Assembly: GCA_019056595.1 (NCBI GenBank)
Contig: CP036163.1
Coordinates: 2,728,001-2,792,000, forward strand
Length of the DNA: 64,000 bases
Reading direction: 5' to 3'
Source of the DNA: Pectobacterium atrosepticum
GTDB taxonomy: Bacteria > Pseudomonadota > Gammaproteobacteria > Enterobacterales > Enterobacteriaceae
The notes below the pieces were generated by a model. That model made no database searches. It was not told where the DNA came from and worked only from the letters and a program-made list of their open reading frames with translations. Positions 8,652 through 18,089 of the stretch are shown here, in pieces. The position numbers were made by a program, and so were the translations under genes. Position 1 is the stretch's first letter. The number at the start of each line of letters is the position of its first letter.

Positions 8652-10451
8652 TCACTCCAGTACAAAATGTCCCTCTCCGACCTGCTTATAGCGACGTACG
8701 GGAGGATGGAAATCAGGTGCGCGTACCGGGCTGCGCAGTTCATCATTGGTGATATTACGCACCGGACGGGTGTCCGGGTCAGGCACAGGCACCGCAGAAA
8801 TCAGACGCCGGGTGTAGTCATGCTGCGGATTGTCGAAGATCGCCGAACGTGGGCCGATCTCCACAATTTCGCCGAGATACATCACCGCTACACGGTGGCT
8901 GATACGTTCGACAACCGCCATATCGTGCGAGATAAACAGGAATGACAGCCCGAGCTTCTGCTGGAGATCCAGCATCAGATTGATCACCTGCGCCTTGACG
9001 GACACATCCAACGCCGACACCGATTCATCGGCAATAATCACTTTCGGCTCCAGCGCCAGTGCGCGGGCAATACATACGCGCTGCCGCTGCCCACCAGAGA
9101 ACTGATGCGGGAAACGCGTAGCCATATCGCCGGATAAACCCACCTGTTCCAACAGAGCACTGACTCTTGCATTCACATTCTGTCGGGTCGCCAGCCCGTG
9201 CAGCAACATGGGTTCGGCAATCGCTTCCCCTACCCGCATGCGCGGGTTCAGGCTTTCATACGGGTCCTGAAACACCATCTGAATCTGCCGCCGTGAATCG
9301 ATCAGCTCACGCTTATCCGCCGTCAGGATATTTTTTCCCAGAAGCTGAATATCGCCGCTAACGGCGTCGTTGAGACGAATAATCGACCGACCGGTGGTGG
9401 ATTTACCACAGCCCGATTCGCCAACCAGCGCGAGCGTTTCTCCCGGCCAAAGATCGAACGAAACATTCTCCACCGCATGAACCCGCCCAGACAGCCGACG
9501 GAAAAACCCTGATCGGATATCAAATCGGGTGACCAGATTTTTTACCGTCAGCACCGGTTCCTCGCCCGACACCGTATTCACCGCATCCGGCACTGGCTGG
9601 CGCTCGCCTGTCTTGAGATCCACTAGCGGAAAGCGCTGCGGCCATGCGCTGCCGGACATCGAGCCAAGCTTGGGCACGGCAGACAGCAGCATGCGGGTAT
9701 AGGGCTGTTGCGGATGATGAAAGATTTCCCGCGTGACGGCATTTTCTACCATTTCGCCTTGATACATCACCAGCGTGCGGTCAGAGACTTCCGCCACCAC
9801 GCCCATATCGTGGGTAATAAACAGCACCGACATCCCTTCTTCTTCCTGAAGGGTTTTTATCAGCGTCAGAATTTGTGCCTGAATGGTGACATCCAGCGCC
9901 GTTGTCGGTTCGTCGGCGATCAACAGCTTCGGGTGACAGGCCAGCGCAATCGCAATCACCACGCGCTGGCGCATCCCGCCGGAGAAACTTTGCGGATATT
10001 CGTTCAGCCGTGATTTGGCCGCCGGAATGCGTACTTTTTCCAGCAGTCGTATCGCTTCGGCGCGTGCTTCGGCTTTCCCCATGCCGCGATGACGGCGCAG
10101 CACTTCCGTAATCTGGTAGCCAATCGGCAAGACCGGATTCAGGCTGGTCATCGGCTCCTGAAAAATCATGCCAATGCGGTTGCCGCGCACATCCTGCATC
10201 GCTTTATTGGGAAGCGACAACAGTTCAGTGTCGCCGAAATAAATCTGCCCCTCAGTCCGACTTTGGCCGGGTGGCAGCAAGCGCATGATCGATTTCGCCA
10301 TCACGCTTTTTCCTGAGCCGGATTCCCCCACCACGGCGACCGTTTCTTTCTCGCCAATCGTGAAGGATAAATCCCGCACCACATTCATCCACTCGCCGTT
10401 CACCTGAAAGGCAGTGGTCAGATGCGAAACGGACATAATCGGCGCTGTCAT
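8652..10451 (-). CDS. Peptide/nickel-type ABC transporter, double ATP-binding protein
   Basis: One polypeptide of about 599 residues with two complete ATPase domains, like GsiA or a fused DppD-DppF. The first half has GESGSGKS, FSGGMRQR and LLIADEPT. The second has GESGCGKS, FSGGQRQR and IIADESVSALD. An oligopeptide-type C-terminal segment (DPDTRPVRNITNDELRSPV) ends the protein. The ATG at 10451 follows AAGGGG; ATG at 10475 and GTG at 10487 are other in-frame starts. It is the last gene of the operon of seven that starts with the binding protein at 16905. The substrate is unknown, but the operon's nucleoside hydrolases suggest nucleosides or glycosylated bases. Confidence 0.88.
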   Translation of the reverse strand: MTAPIMSVSHLTTAFQVNGEWMNVVRDLSFTIGEKETVAVVGESGSGKSVMAKSIMRLLPPGQSRTEGQIYFGDTELLSLPNKAMQDVRGNRIGMIFQEPMTSLNPVLPIGYQITEVLRRHRGMGKAEARAEAIRLLEKVRIPAAKSRLNEYPQSFSGGMRQRVVIAIALACHPKLLIADEPTTALDVTIQAQILTLIKTLQEEEGMSVLFITHDMGVVAEVSDRTLVMYQGEMVENAVTREIFHHPQQPYTRMLLSAVPKLGSMSGSAWPQRFPLVDLKTGERQPVPDAVNTVSGEEPVLTVKNLVTRFDIRSGFFRRLSGRVHAVENVSFDLWPGETLALVGESGCGKSTTGRSIIRLNDAVSGDIQLLGKNILTADKRELIDSRRQIQMVFQDPYESLNPRMRVGEAIAEPMLLHGLATRQNVNARVSALLEQVGLSGDMATRFPHQFSGGQRQRVCIARALALEPKVIIADESVSALDVSVKAQVINLMLDLQQKLGLSFLFISHDMAVVERISHRVAVMYLGEIVEIGPRSAIFDNPQHDYTRRLISAVPVPDPDTRPVRNITNDELRSPVRAPDFHPPVRRYKQVGEGHFVLE

Positions 10452-10490
10452 GTGTTCGTTACCCCTTATTTCCATGGGCGTTCCCACTGA

Positions 10491-11399
10491 TTAATTCCGT
10501 GGGTTGAGGATGTCGCGTAGCGCATCCCCCACCAGATTGATCGCCACAATCAGCAGCAACAGCGTCAGCCCCGGAAAGAAGCTGATCCAATAATCGCCCG
10601 ACATCAGGTACTCAAAACCGTTTGAGATCAGCAGCCCCAGCGACGGCTCCGTCACAGGCAGCCCAATCCCCAGAAACGAGAGCGTGGCTTCTAACATGAT
10701 GGCGTAAGCGATGCGCATCGTCGCGACGACGATCAGAGGTGCCAGACAGTTCGGTAAAATATGGCGAAACAGAATGCGGCGGTTGGACAACGCCATGCTG
10801 CGCGCGGCGTCCACATAGCTGCGGCGACGTTCCACCAGCGCCGAGCCGCGAATCGTCCGCGCGTAGTAAGCCCACTGGGTTACCACCAGCGCCATAATGA
10901 TTTTATCGACCCCTTGCCCCAACACTGCCAACAGGATCAGGGCAATCAGGATGGGAGGGAAACTGAGTTGGATATCAACGATGCGCATGATCGTGGCATC
11001 CGTTTTTCCACCGACGTAGGCGCTAATCAGGCCCAGTGAGGCACCAATCAGCAGCGCAAACACCGCACTAGAGAAGCCGACTATCAGGCTGATGCGAGTG
11101 CCGTAAAGAATGGCGCTGAACAGGTCGCGCCCCTGATCGTCCGTCCCCAGCCAGTACGTCATGCCCGCCATACTGGAGGAACCCGGCACAAGCCGACCAT
11201 CCATGATGTCGAGTTGCATCAGATCGTAGGGATTCTGCGGCGACAGAAGTGGGGCAAGCAGCGCCAGCAGCACAAAAATCGCCAACATAATCAGCCCACA
11301 CAGCGCCAACCGATCGTTGATCAGCGCCATCACCACGCGCATCACTGGATGTACGGTTTTTTGCACGACGGCGGGCTGGTGTATCGTATTGCCTGTCAT
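10491..11399 (-). CDS. Peptide-type ABC transporter permease (DppC-like)
   Basis: Inner-membrane permease of 302 residues. A short cytoplasmic N-terminus is followed by a first membrane helix (LCGLIMLAIFVLLALLAPL), the DppC-type segment MTYWLGTDDQGRDLFSAILYGTRISL, and the EAA-like loop (AARSMALSNRRILFRHILPN). Its start overlaps the stop of the partner permease (ATGA). It would form the heteromeric channel with the 11396-12373 product, powered by the double ATPase. Confidence 0.9.
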   Translation of the reverse strand: MTGNTIHQPAVVQKTVHPVMRVVMALINDRLALCGLIMLAIFVLLALLAPLLSPQNPYDLMQLDIMDGRLVPGSSSMAGMTYWLGTDDQGRDLFSAILYGTRISLIVGFSSAVFALLIGASLGLISAYVGGKTDATIMRIVDIQLSFPPILIALILLAVLGQGVDKIIMALVVTQWAYYARTIRGSALVERRRSYVDAARSMALSNRRILFRHILPNCLAPLIVVATMRIAYAIMLEATLSFLGIGLPVTEPSLGLLISNGFEYLMSGDYWISFFPGLTLLLLIVAINLVGDALRDILNPRN

Positions 11400-12373
11400 C
11401 CCTTGTCTCCTTCCAGCCGCACACGCGGATCGACCATGACATACAGCAAATCGACCAGCAGGTTAATCACGCTGAACATCACGACGGTAATCATCAGGTA
11501 AGCAAGGATGACCGGACGGTCGAGCACAGCAATCGAGTCGATAATCAGCTTGCCCATACCCGGCCAGGCGTAAATGGTTTCCGTGACGACGGCGAACGCG
11601 ATCAGCGATCCCAGCTCCAGGCCCAGCACGGTAATTAAGGGAATCAGCGTGTTGCGCAGCACATGCACCAGCACGATACGGGTTTCTGACAGCCCCTTCG
11701 CGCGCGCAAACTGCACATAATCTTGTTGCAGGCATTCCATCACCCCCGCACGCATCAGGCGGATGACCAGCGAGATTTTAAACAGCGCGAGGTTAAACGC
11801 AGGCAGGAGAAGATGTTCGAGACCGTCACGAGTCAGAAAGCTGAACGGGATACCCAATAGCTCATGCGTATCGCCCCTGCCCGACGAGGGCAGCCAGCCT
11901 AGCTTTACGCTGAACAGCATGATCATCACCAGCCCAATCCAGAACGTGGGCAGGCTAAAGCCCAGAATGGAGAAGGTCATGATGGATTTGGACACCGCGC
12001 TGTCCGGCTTCAGGCCAGCGTAAATCCCCAGCGGGATACCAACAACCAGCGCCATGACGAACGCCACCATCGCCAGTTCGAGCGTTGCGGGCATCCGCTG
12101 AAAAATCAGCGTCAGTGCGGGTTGGTTAAAGATAAAAGACTTGCCCATATCGCCCTGAAAGGCGTTCCAGACAAACAGCCCATACTGTTCCCAGACGGGC
12201 TTATCCAGACCAAAGGACTGCATAACCGCCAGCCGTTCCGCTGGCGTGGCCGTCGCGCCCAACAGCATATCGACCGGGTTACCGACCAGATAGACACCCA
12301 CAAACACCAGCACCGACATAACAGCAAGCGTCAGCAGCGTTTGTCCGATTCGGCTCAGCAGGTAGGCTATCAT
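11396..12373 (-). CDS. Peptide-type ABC transporter permease (DppB-like)
   Basis: A 325-residue DppB/OppB-type permease. It has an N-terminal membrane helix in MIAYLLSRIGQTLLTLAVMSVLVF, the long periplasmic segment after VYLVGNPVD, and the loop QDYVQFARAKGLSETRIVLVHVLRNTLIP. Its ATG shares one base with the stop of the nucleoside hydrolase gene before it (TGATG). That tight packing makes co-expression of hydrolase and transporter very likely. Confidence 0.9.
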   Translation of the reverse strand: MIAYLLSRIGQTLLTLAVMSVLVFVGVYLVGNPVDMLLGATATPAERLAVMQSFGLDKPVWEQYGLFVWNAFQGDMGKSFIFNQPALTLIFQRMPATLELAMVAFVMALVVGIPLGIYAGLKPDSAVSKSIMTFSILGFSLPTFWIGLVMIMLFSVKLGWLPSSGRGDTHELLGIPFSFLTRDGLEHLLLPAFNLALFKISLVIRLMRAGVMECLQQDYVQFARAKGLSETRIVLVHVLRNTLIPLITVLGLELGSLIAFAVVTETIYAWPGMGKLIIDSIAVLDRPVILAYLMITVVMFSVINLLVDLLYVMVDPRVRLEGDKG

Positions 12374-13344
12374 CAGCGCCCCCCTGAACCGTTTAATGTA
12401 TCAACATCGTAGTGGCGCAGGCGGTCAGCAATCAGCCCAAGAAATCCCTGTTCGTCGATTTCCCGCATGACCAGCGCATTCGCTGGCTCACCCAGTTTGT
12501 GATAAAAATCGGCAAACACGTAACCTGCGGTCTTACCGGAAACTTCAACCCCGATACGCGCATATTTTGACTTGAACAATTCTGGCTTCAACAGCCACGC
12601 GATGACAGTCGCATCATGAATCGGTCCACCTTCGCGACCAAAGCGTTCTACCTCGTTGCGGTCAAACATGAGCAGCAGTGCCGCCATCGCTTTACCCGGC
12701 GCACCGCCGCTGCGTTCGATGGCATCAACCTGTTCCGTCTGAATCAGCGCCTGAAAGGTCACATCCAACGGCATGATGACAACGGGAACACCGGAGGAAA
12801 ATACGATTTCCGCTGCATGCGGGTCGGCATAGACGTTAAAGTCAGCCCACGGCACGCGATTCCCCATCGCGGTAAAGGCTCCGCTCATGGAAACAATCTG
12901 TTTGATACCGCGTGCAACATCAGGGTGGAAGCACAGCGCCAACGCCAGATTCGTCATCGGCCCGAGTGAACAAATGGTGATCGGGTTATTGTCGGCAGCG
13001 GCCTGACGCGTCATCCGCACCAGAAAATCGACGGCGTGTTCCTGTTCCGGCGATAGCGTGCTCTGCGGCACCCACTCAGAGGAAAATTTGCCGATATGGG
13101 CGTATTTACCGAAAACCTGATCGCGAATGAGCGGACGCGAGGCACCAGCAAAAATGGGCACATCGGTTCTGCCCGTCAGCCCAACAACGTTGCAAGCATT
13201 CGGCAACGTCGCTTCAAGCGGCACATTACCTGCCACAACGGTAATGCCGAGCACGTCCAGTTCGGGCGACGCCAATGCCAGCCAGATGGCGATTGCATCG
13301 TCAACGCCGGGATCGGTATCAATAATAATGCGCTCTCGAACCAT
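12373..13344 (-). CDS. Nucleoside hydrolase (IUNH family), copy 1
   Basis: Predicted ribohydrolase of 323 residues that cleaves the N-glycosidic bond of nucleosides to base and ribose. The calcium site DTDPGVDD is at residues 9-16, and ADFNVYADP and the C-terminal GGPIHDATVIAWL are intact, so an active enzyme is likely. No signal peptide is seen, so it should act in the cytosol after import. It directly precedes the permease gene and follows a second hydrolase with one intervening base. Substrate preference cannot be read from the sequence. Confidence 0.93.
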   Translation of the reverse strand: MVRERIIIDTDPGVDDAIAIWLALASPELDVLGITVVAGNVPLEATLPNACNVVGLTGRTDVPIFAGASRPLIRDQVFGKYAHIGKFSSEWVPQSTLSPEQEHAVDFLVRMTRQAAADNNPITICSLGPMTNLALALCFHPDVARGIKQIVSMSGAFTAMGNRVPWADFNVYADPHAAEIVFSSGVPVVIMPLDVTFQALIQTEQVDAIERSGGAPGKAMAALLLMFDRNEVERFGREGGPIHDATVIAWLLKPELFKSKYARIGVEVSGKTAGYVFADFYHKLGEPANALVMREIDEQGFLGLIADRLRHYDVDTLNGSGGR

Positions 13345-13345
13345 G

Positions 13346-14299
13346 TCAGACCCCCTCTCTGTAGCGGCTCAATAGGTCAGCAAACAGCTCGACAACCTGT
13401 TTGGCATCAACCCCTGTCACCACATCCACATTCGGCTGACGATCGGTTTTTCCATACCAGTCGGCAACGGTTTGCCCCATGCACAGCTCACTTTCCTGCT
13501 CAATGTAAACGCTGGCTTTTTCCGTCGTGAAACAGTGCGGCGCCAGAACCCAGGCAATGACCAACGGATCGTGTAGCGGACCACCGCGTGAACCGTAGCG
13601 ACGGATATCATTACGATCCCAAAACGCCATCATTTCACCCAGCGGCGCGGAAATTCGCCCGGATAGCACAACGAAACGTGCCACTAATTCCGGTGTTAAA
13701 ATCACCTGATGCGTAACATCCAGCGGCAGCGCAACAAGGGCAATCGACGAGTCAAACACCACCTTCGCGGCCTGCGGATCGGCAATCATATTGAATTCAG
13801 ATGTCAGGCTACGGTTGCCCGCTTCCCGATACGCGCCGCCCATCATCACAATGCGCGCAATACCGTCGGCAATCTCGGGTGCCATACGCAGCGCCGTCGC
13901 CACATTGGTTAATGGCCCCAACGTACACAGCGTGATCGTCGTGCCGTCAGCTATCGCCTGCCGACACTGCTCAATAATAAAACTCACCGCATGCTGCGCT
14001 TCGGCCTGTTTTTGCGGTGCAGGTAGCACCGTCTGGCCCAGTCCGCTTTCGCCGTGAAACTGGCCATGAATGGGTTCGCGCAACAGCGGCCGATGGCAGC
14101 CAGCGAAAACAGGAATATCCATGCGCTGACCCAGCTCAACAATTTGCAGCGCATTACGCACCGTTTTTTCCAGCGACTGGTTACCGCACACCGTGCAGAT
14201 GCCGCGAATATCCAACTCTGGCGCCACAAATGCACTTAATAACGCAATGGCGTCATCTATCCCCGGATCACAATCAATAATAATAGGTAACGCGCTCAT
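13346..14299 (-). CDS. Nucleoside hydrolase (IUNH family), copy 2
   Basis: A second IUNH-fold enzyme of 317 residues in the same operon. It has DCDPGIDDAIALL at residues 9-21, SEFNMIADPQAA and GGPLHDPLVIAW, so all calcium and substrate loops are present. It differs widely from copy 1 over most of its length, so the pair are paralogues that probably have different base or sugar preferences rather than being a recent duplicate. GGGG abuts the ATG and AAGGAA lies 11 bases upstream, so the ribosome site is unusual. Confidence 0.93.
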   Translation of the reverse strand: MSALPIIIDCDPGIDDAIALLSAFVAPELDIRGICTVCGNQSLEKTVRNALQIVELGQRMDIPVFAGCHRPLLREPIHGQFHGESGLGQTVLPAPQKQAEAQHAVSFIIEQCRQAIADGTTITLCTLGPLTNVATALRMAPEIADGIARIVMMGGAYREAGNRSLTSEFNMIADPQAAKVVFDSSIALVALPLDVTHQVILTPELVARFVVLSGRISAPLGEMMAFWDRNDIRRYGSRGGPLHDPLVIAWVLAPHCFTTEKASVYIEQESELCMGQTVADWYGKTDRQPNVDVVTGVDAKQVVELFADLLSRYREGV

Positions 14300-14401
14300 C
14301 CCCTGATGATTCCTTTTCTCTTTTTAATAGGTACTGCCAAATTTCAAGGTGCAGAAAACCCCACACCTCTACAGCGTGAAAAATAACAAATCTGGTTTGC
14401 G

Positions 14402-15286
14402 TTAGAGGGAATCGACAGACGCTAAAACGTCAGCGATCTCCTTACGCGCCTTTTCATCCAACGGTTGCTGAGGCGGCAACGGGTCGCCTACGGCAAATCC
14501 CTGCAATTGCAGCGCCGCTTTAATACAGCCGGCAATGGAATAACGGGCAAAGATTTCATTGATACGCCACAGCGGACGCTGAAGCTCCATTGCTTTGTTC
14601 CAGTCACCCGCGCGGGCGGCTTCATACAAAGCAATACTCTGTTTGGGAACGATACACGCCGGGCCAGCCATCCAACCCACACCGCCAATCAGCATCACGC
14701 AGGCGGGAATATGCGCGGACGCGGAGAACACGTCCATCCGGCCACGGGTACGTTCAATGATGGACAGCAAACGCCCAGTATTCGTCGAGGCGTCTTTGAT
14801 ATAGCGGATATTACTGACATGACTCAAGCGTTCGATAACGGGCAAGCTCAAATCGGAGCGCTGGAACTGAGGATTGGTGTAAAGCACGACCGGTTTGCCC
14901 TGTGCGGCTTCGGCAATGGCGCGGAAATACTGTTCGACACCTTCGTCTTTCAGTGGAAAATAGGCTTCGAGTACCGCAAGAATGCCATCTGCACCGAGTT
15001 CAACGTAGCGTTTCGTTTGTTCAACGGCATCCTGAATCGTTGTGGAAGCGACACCGGCGATCACCGGCACACGGCCCGCCGTCGTCTCAATGACGGTTTT
15101 GACCACATCCAGACGCTGAGCCGCAGAGAGATAGGCAAATTCACCGGTGCTACCTAACGGCACGACGCCATGCACACCGCATTGAATCAGATGCTCAGTG
15201 AGTTGCGCCAGCACAGGCTTATCAACCTGACCATCGGGCCTGACGGGTGACACCAGATAGGGAAAAACACCGCTAAACGTATTCAC
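14402..15286 (-). CDS. DapA/NanA-family aldolase or dehydratase
   Basis: Class I aldolase-fold enzyme of 294 residues. The GSTGE motif is at 45-49, Y136 is in VLYTNP and the Schiff-base lysine K164 is in YIKDAS. Members act on pyruvate-derived or 2-keto-3-deoxy acids; the exact reaction cannot be told here. The start is GTG with AGGAG 6 bases upstream. It lies between the binding protein and the hydrolases, so it may act on a product of the imported compound. It is not the housekeeping dapA, judging by context. Confidence 0.85.
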   Translation of the reverse strand: MNTFSGVFPYLVSPVRPDGQVDKPVLAQLTEHLIQCGVHGVVPLGSTGEFAYLSAAQRLDVVKTVIETTAGRVPVIAGVASTTIQDAVEQTKRYVELGADGILAVLEAYFPLKDEGVEQYFRAIAEAAQGKPVVLYTNPQFQRSDLSLPVIERLSHVSNIRYIKDASTNTGRLLSIIERTRGRMDVFSASAHIPACVMLIGGVGWMAGPACIVPKQSIALYEAARAGDWNKAMELQRPLWRINEIFARYSIAGCIKAALQLQGFAVGDPLPPQQPLDEKARKEIADVLASVDSL

Positions 15287-15310
15287 ACCGCTCTCCTTGT
15301 TATCGGTAAT

Positions 15311-15332
15311 AAGGGGTGAAGCCTCACCCCTT
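15311..15332 (-). terminator. Intercistronic hairpin after the binding-protein gene
   Basis: AAGGGGTGA at 15311-15319 pairs with TCACCCCTT at 15324-15332 (4-base loop), 23 bases past the binding-protein stop. Such hairpins often stabilise or partly end the message, so that the binding protein is made in excess over the other transporter parts. No long T tract follows. Confidence 0.55.
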
Positions 15333-15354
15333 TTGGATCATGACTGACAGGTAA

Positions 15355-16905
15355 CTATTTCGCGGAACGGACGAAGTACGGCAGCGTGTAGGCATCGGAA
15401 CGGCCCACATAGGTATACTGCTTTTTCATCGCCCAGGTGTTGGACAGGAACATCACCGGAATGACACCTAAATCGTTCATACCGATGTTCATCGCTTCTG
15501 CCAGCAACGCCTCACGCTTGGTTTCATCCAGCGTGACACGTGCCTCGTTCAGCGTTTTATCAAAGACAGGATTGGAATAGCGACCACGATTACCCTGTCC
15601 TGCATTGGGGCCAAAGGTTTCTAGCAATGGCCCCAATACTCCAGAAGCTTCCCCGGTTTCAATCGCGGCCCCGCCCATAATCAAACTGAATTCGAGACGG
15701 GACGCACGTGAGAAGTACACACTGCCGGGCATCGTAACCACTTCGGTTTTGATGCCGACGCGTGTGAACATTTGGCCAATGGCCTGAGCAATTTTAGAAT
15801 CATTAGGATAACGATCGTTCGACGCGTGGAAGGTCAGCGTGAAGCCGTTGGGGTAACCCGCCGCCGCCAGTTCCTGTTTGGCTTTCTCCGGATTATAAAC
15901 CGGCGCAGGAATGGAAGCGGAATACCCGAGATACCCCTTCGGTACAAGCTGAGAGGCGACAACAGCCTGCCCCTCCATCACACGGTCGACGATTGCCTGA
16001 CGATTAAGAGCTAAAGACATCGCCTGGCGTACTTCTTTTTTTAGTAATGGGTTTTTACCATCAGGACCTTTAGCGAACGGTGATTCATCTCGCTGCTGGT
16101 CCATGTGAAGGTAAATAACACGATTCCCTGGTGTTGAAATCGTTTTTAACTGCTGATTTTTTTCAATATTACTGCTGTCGGCTGTTGGAACGTTTTCAAT
16201 CATGTCCACATCACCGGACAATACTGCTGCTACACGTGCACTACTGTTTTTAAATACACGGACAGTAACGTTGTCCCACTCTGCTTTTCCTCCCCAGTAA
16301 TCATCGTTACGACTAAGGACTACCCGGTCGTCCGGCACCCAGGAAACAAATTTGAATGGCCCTGTACCAATCACATCTTTTCCTGAATTCAACGTTTCCG
16401 TCGGGACGTTCTCAAGTCGGGCCGGTAAAATGGAAATCCGACTTAAATTATTCAGCAGCAGTGGCGAAGCCTCTTTTGTCTTTATCCGCACCGTTAGTGG
16501 ATTAACTTCTATTACTTCAGCAATGTCGCTGACGTAAGGTGCGTAAGAACTAGGGCTGTTTTTTGATGCCAGCGCAACACGCTTAATGCTGGCAATCACA
16601 TCTTTAGCCGTAAAATCACTGCCGTCGTGAAACTTAACGCCAGGACGCAATACAAACTCCCACGTCTTGTCGTCAATCACTTTCCAACTGGTTGCCAGGG
16701 CAGGTGCAATCTGCTGTTTTTCATCCTGTACAACCAAACCGTCAAAAATATTGCGCGCCATTGCGCTATTCGCCCCACTCACATAAAACTGCGGATCCAT
16801 TGATGTGGTGGAGGAAGCCAAACCTATATTCAGGTCCGCGCTATAAACCAAAGGTGAAGATGAAAATAAAACCGTAAACAATAACGCTAGCGTTGATTTC
16901 TTCAT
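15355..16905 (-). CDS. ABC transporter substrate-binding protein, family 5
   Basis: Periplasmic binding protein of 516 residues with a signal peptide (MKKSTLALLFTVLFSSSPLVYSA, cut before DLN). It has the DppA/OppA-type fold: SSTTSMDPQFYVSGANSAMARNIFDGL early, VLRPGVKFHDGSDFTAKDV near residue 90, and VRQAMSLALNRQAIVDRVM near 290. It is first in the minus-strand operon with its own GAGGG site. Family 5 proteins carry peptides, nickel, opines, haem and sugars, so the ligand is open. The companion nucleoside hydrolases hint at a nucleoside-like ligand. Confidence 0.88.
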   Translation of the reverse strand: MKKSTLALLFTVLFSSSPLVYSADLNIGLASSTTSMDPQFYVSGANSAMARNIFDGLVVQDEKQQIAPALATSWKVIDDKTWEFVLRPGVKFHDGSDFTAKDVIASIKRVALASKNSPSSYAPYVSDIAEVIEVNPLTVRIKTKEASPLLLNNLSRISILPARLENVPTETLNSGKDVIGTGPFKFVSWVPDDRVVLSRNDDYWGGKAEWDNVTVRVFKNSSARVAAVLSGDVDMIENVPTADSSNIEKNQQLKTISTPGNRVIYLHMDQQRDESPFAKGPDGKNPLLKKEVRQAMSLALNRQAIVDRVMEGQAVVASQLVPKGYLGYSASIPAPVYNPEKAKQELAAAGYPNGFTLTFHASNDRYPNDSKIAQAIGQMFTRVGIKTEVVTMPGSVYFSRASRLEFSLIMGGAAIETGEASGVLGPLLETFGPNAGQGNRGRYSNPVFDKTLNEARVTLDETKREALLAEAMNIGMNDLGVIPVMFLSNTWAMKKQYTYVGRSDAYTLPYFVRSAK

Positions 16906-17015
16906 TCACTAACCCTCTATTCCATGATTGAGTACTGATGAAGTGTATTAAATCTTATGATTGTGAGTCTATGCGCTAGATTGGATAATGAAAAATTGCA
17001 TTTTGTGTTAAATTG

Positions 17016-17030
17016 ATAACTAAATGTTAT
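17016..17030. promoter_or_regulatory. LysR-type dyad between binding protein and regulator
   Basis: ATAAC at 17016-17020 and GTTAT at 17026-17030 form a 15-base palindrome with T-N11-A geometry, 18 bases before the regulator ATG. It fits a LysR box used for autorepression and for divergent control of the transport operon. It has been seen only by eye. Confidence 0.5.
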
Positions 17031-17047
17031 GTTTTAAGGTGGCTAGC

Positions 17048-17944
17048 ATGCGTATCAATCCCCGTCAGGTTGAAGCCTTCCATAAAGTCATCCTTACCGG
17101 TGGCATCACTGCTGCTGCCAACATGATGTTCATCACCCAGCCTGCGGTCAGTCGCCTCATTAAGGACTTTGAAGACGCGCTGAATCTTAAGCTGTTTGAT
17201 AGGGACGGGCGCGGCCTGGTTCCACGCGCCGAGGCAATGAAGCTATATCGGGAAGTGGAGCGCCTTTATTTAGGGTTAGATCATATCGGGCTGATTGCCG
17301 ATGAAATTCGCCACGCCAAGGGCAGCGTACTGCGCATCGCCGCCGTTCAGGCGCTCTCGTTTCTTTGTTCAGATCAGGTTCTGCCTACCTTACTCAAGAA
17401 ATACCCCGATCTTTCCCTGTTTTTAGACATCGAAAGCAGCAGCCGTATTACGGACGCGATTGCTGAAAATCACTATGACGTTGGTTTTATTTTTGGCCAG
17501 CCGGGCATCAAAGGGCTGGAAGCCGAACCACTGGCAGACGCCAGTGCTGTCGCGGTGTTAGCGATGGATCATCCCCTTGCAACGGCGGATGAAATTACAC
17601 TCGCCGATCTGGCCAGCACTCGCGCTATTCTGCCCGGCAGAACCACACCGCTGCGGGCGCAGATCGATATTTCCACCAGAAAAGAGCAAATCTATCTGCA
17701 CAACCCTATCGAAACCTCGATGGTTAACTGCTGTGTACTGGCTTCAAGAAACGTTGGCATTGGCGTGGTGGATTTTATTACTGCTCTGAACAGCCCTTCT
17801 CCGGTTATCGTTAAGCCTTTCAATCCTGATATAAAAATGGCGTATTGCGCGGTCTACCCACCTCAAATCCCCCGCAGCCAAGTGGTTAATCACATCACTC
17901 AGGTTATGAAAGAAAAAATAGCGGATAGTCTGGAATTAAAATAA
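17048..17944 (+). CDS. LysR-family regulator of the adjacent transport operon
   Basis: A 298-residue LysR protein. The N-terminal HTH covers residues 6-60 (RQVEAFHKVILTGGITAAANMMFITQPAVSRLIKDFE region), and a two-lobed ligand domain follows. The opening resembles the NocR/OccR branch known from opine regulation, but that likeness says little about the ligand here. The ATG at 17024 is in frame; the ATG at 17048 has AAGGTGG 5 bases upstream and was chosen. It is divergent from the binding-protein gene with 142 bases between, so it very likely controls that operon. Confidence 0.92.
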   Translation: MRINPRQVEAFHKVILTGGITAAANMMFITQPAVSRLIKDFEDALNLKLFDRDGRGLVPRAEAMKLYREVERLYLGLDHIGLIADEIRHAKGSVLRIAAVQALSFLCSDQVLPTLLKKYPDLSLFLDIESSSRITDAIAENHYDVGFIFGQPGIKGLEAEPLADASAVAVLAMDHPLATADEITLADLASTRAILPGRTTPLRAQIDISTRKEQIYLHNPIETSMVNCCVLASRNVGIGVVDFITALNSPSPVIVKPFNPDIKMAYCAVYPPQIPRSQVVNHITQVMKEKIADSLELK

Positions 17945-18044
17945 CTTCCAGCCGAAGCCTTTATTTTTATTAATATATTTATTGAATAATAAATGTCAGG
18001 AAATAGATTTATTTAAAATAAATAGCAAGGTTATTAATTTATAT

Positions 18045-18070
18045 AAAAATAGCCATCGATGATGGCTATT
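18045..18070 (-). terminator. Terminator after yidA
   Basis: AATAGCCATC at 18048-18057 pairs with GATGGCTATT at 18061-18070 around a 3-base loop. Read on the minus strand it is followed by TTTTATAT, so it ends yidA. On the plus side it also closes the LysR transcript region. Confidence 0.75.
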
Positions 18071-18089
18071 CGGCTTTATCTATAAATAA

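Noticed and set aside
17048-17944. Opine catabolism as the role of the LysR-controlled operon
   Set aside because: The regulator start recalls NocR/OccR, but no opine oxidase or cyclodeaminase genes are present; kept only as a remote option.
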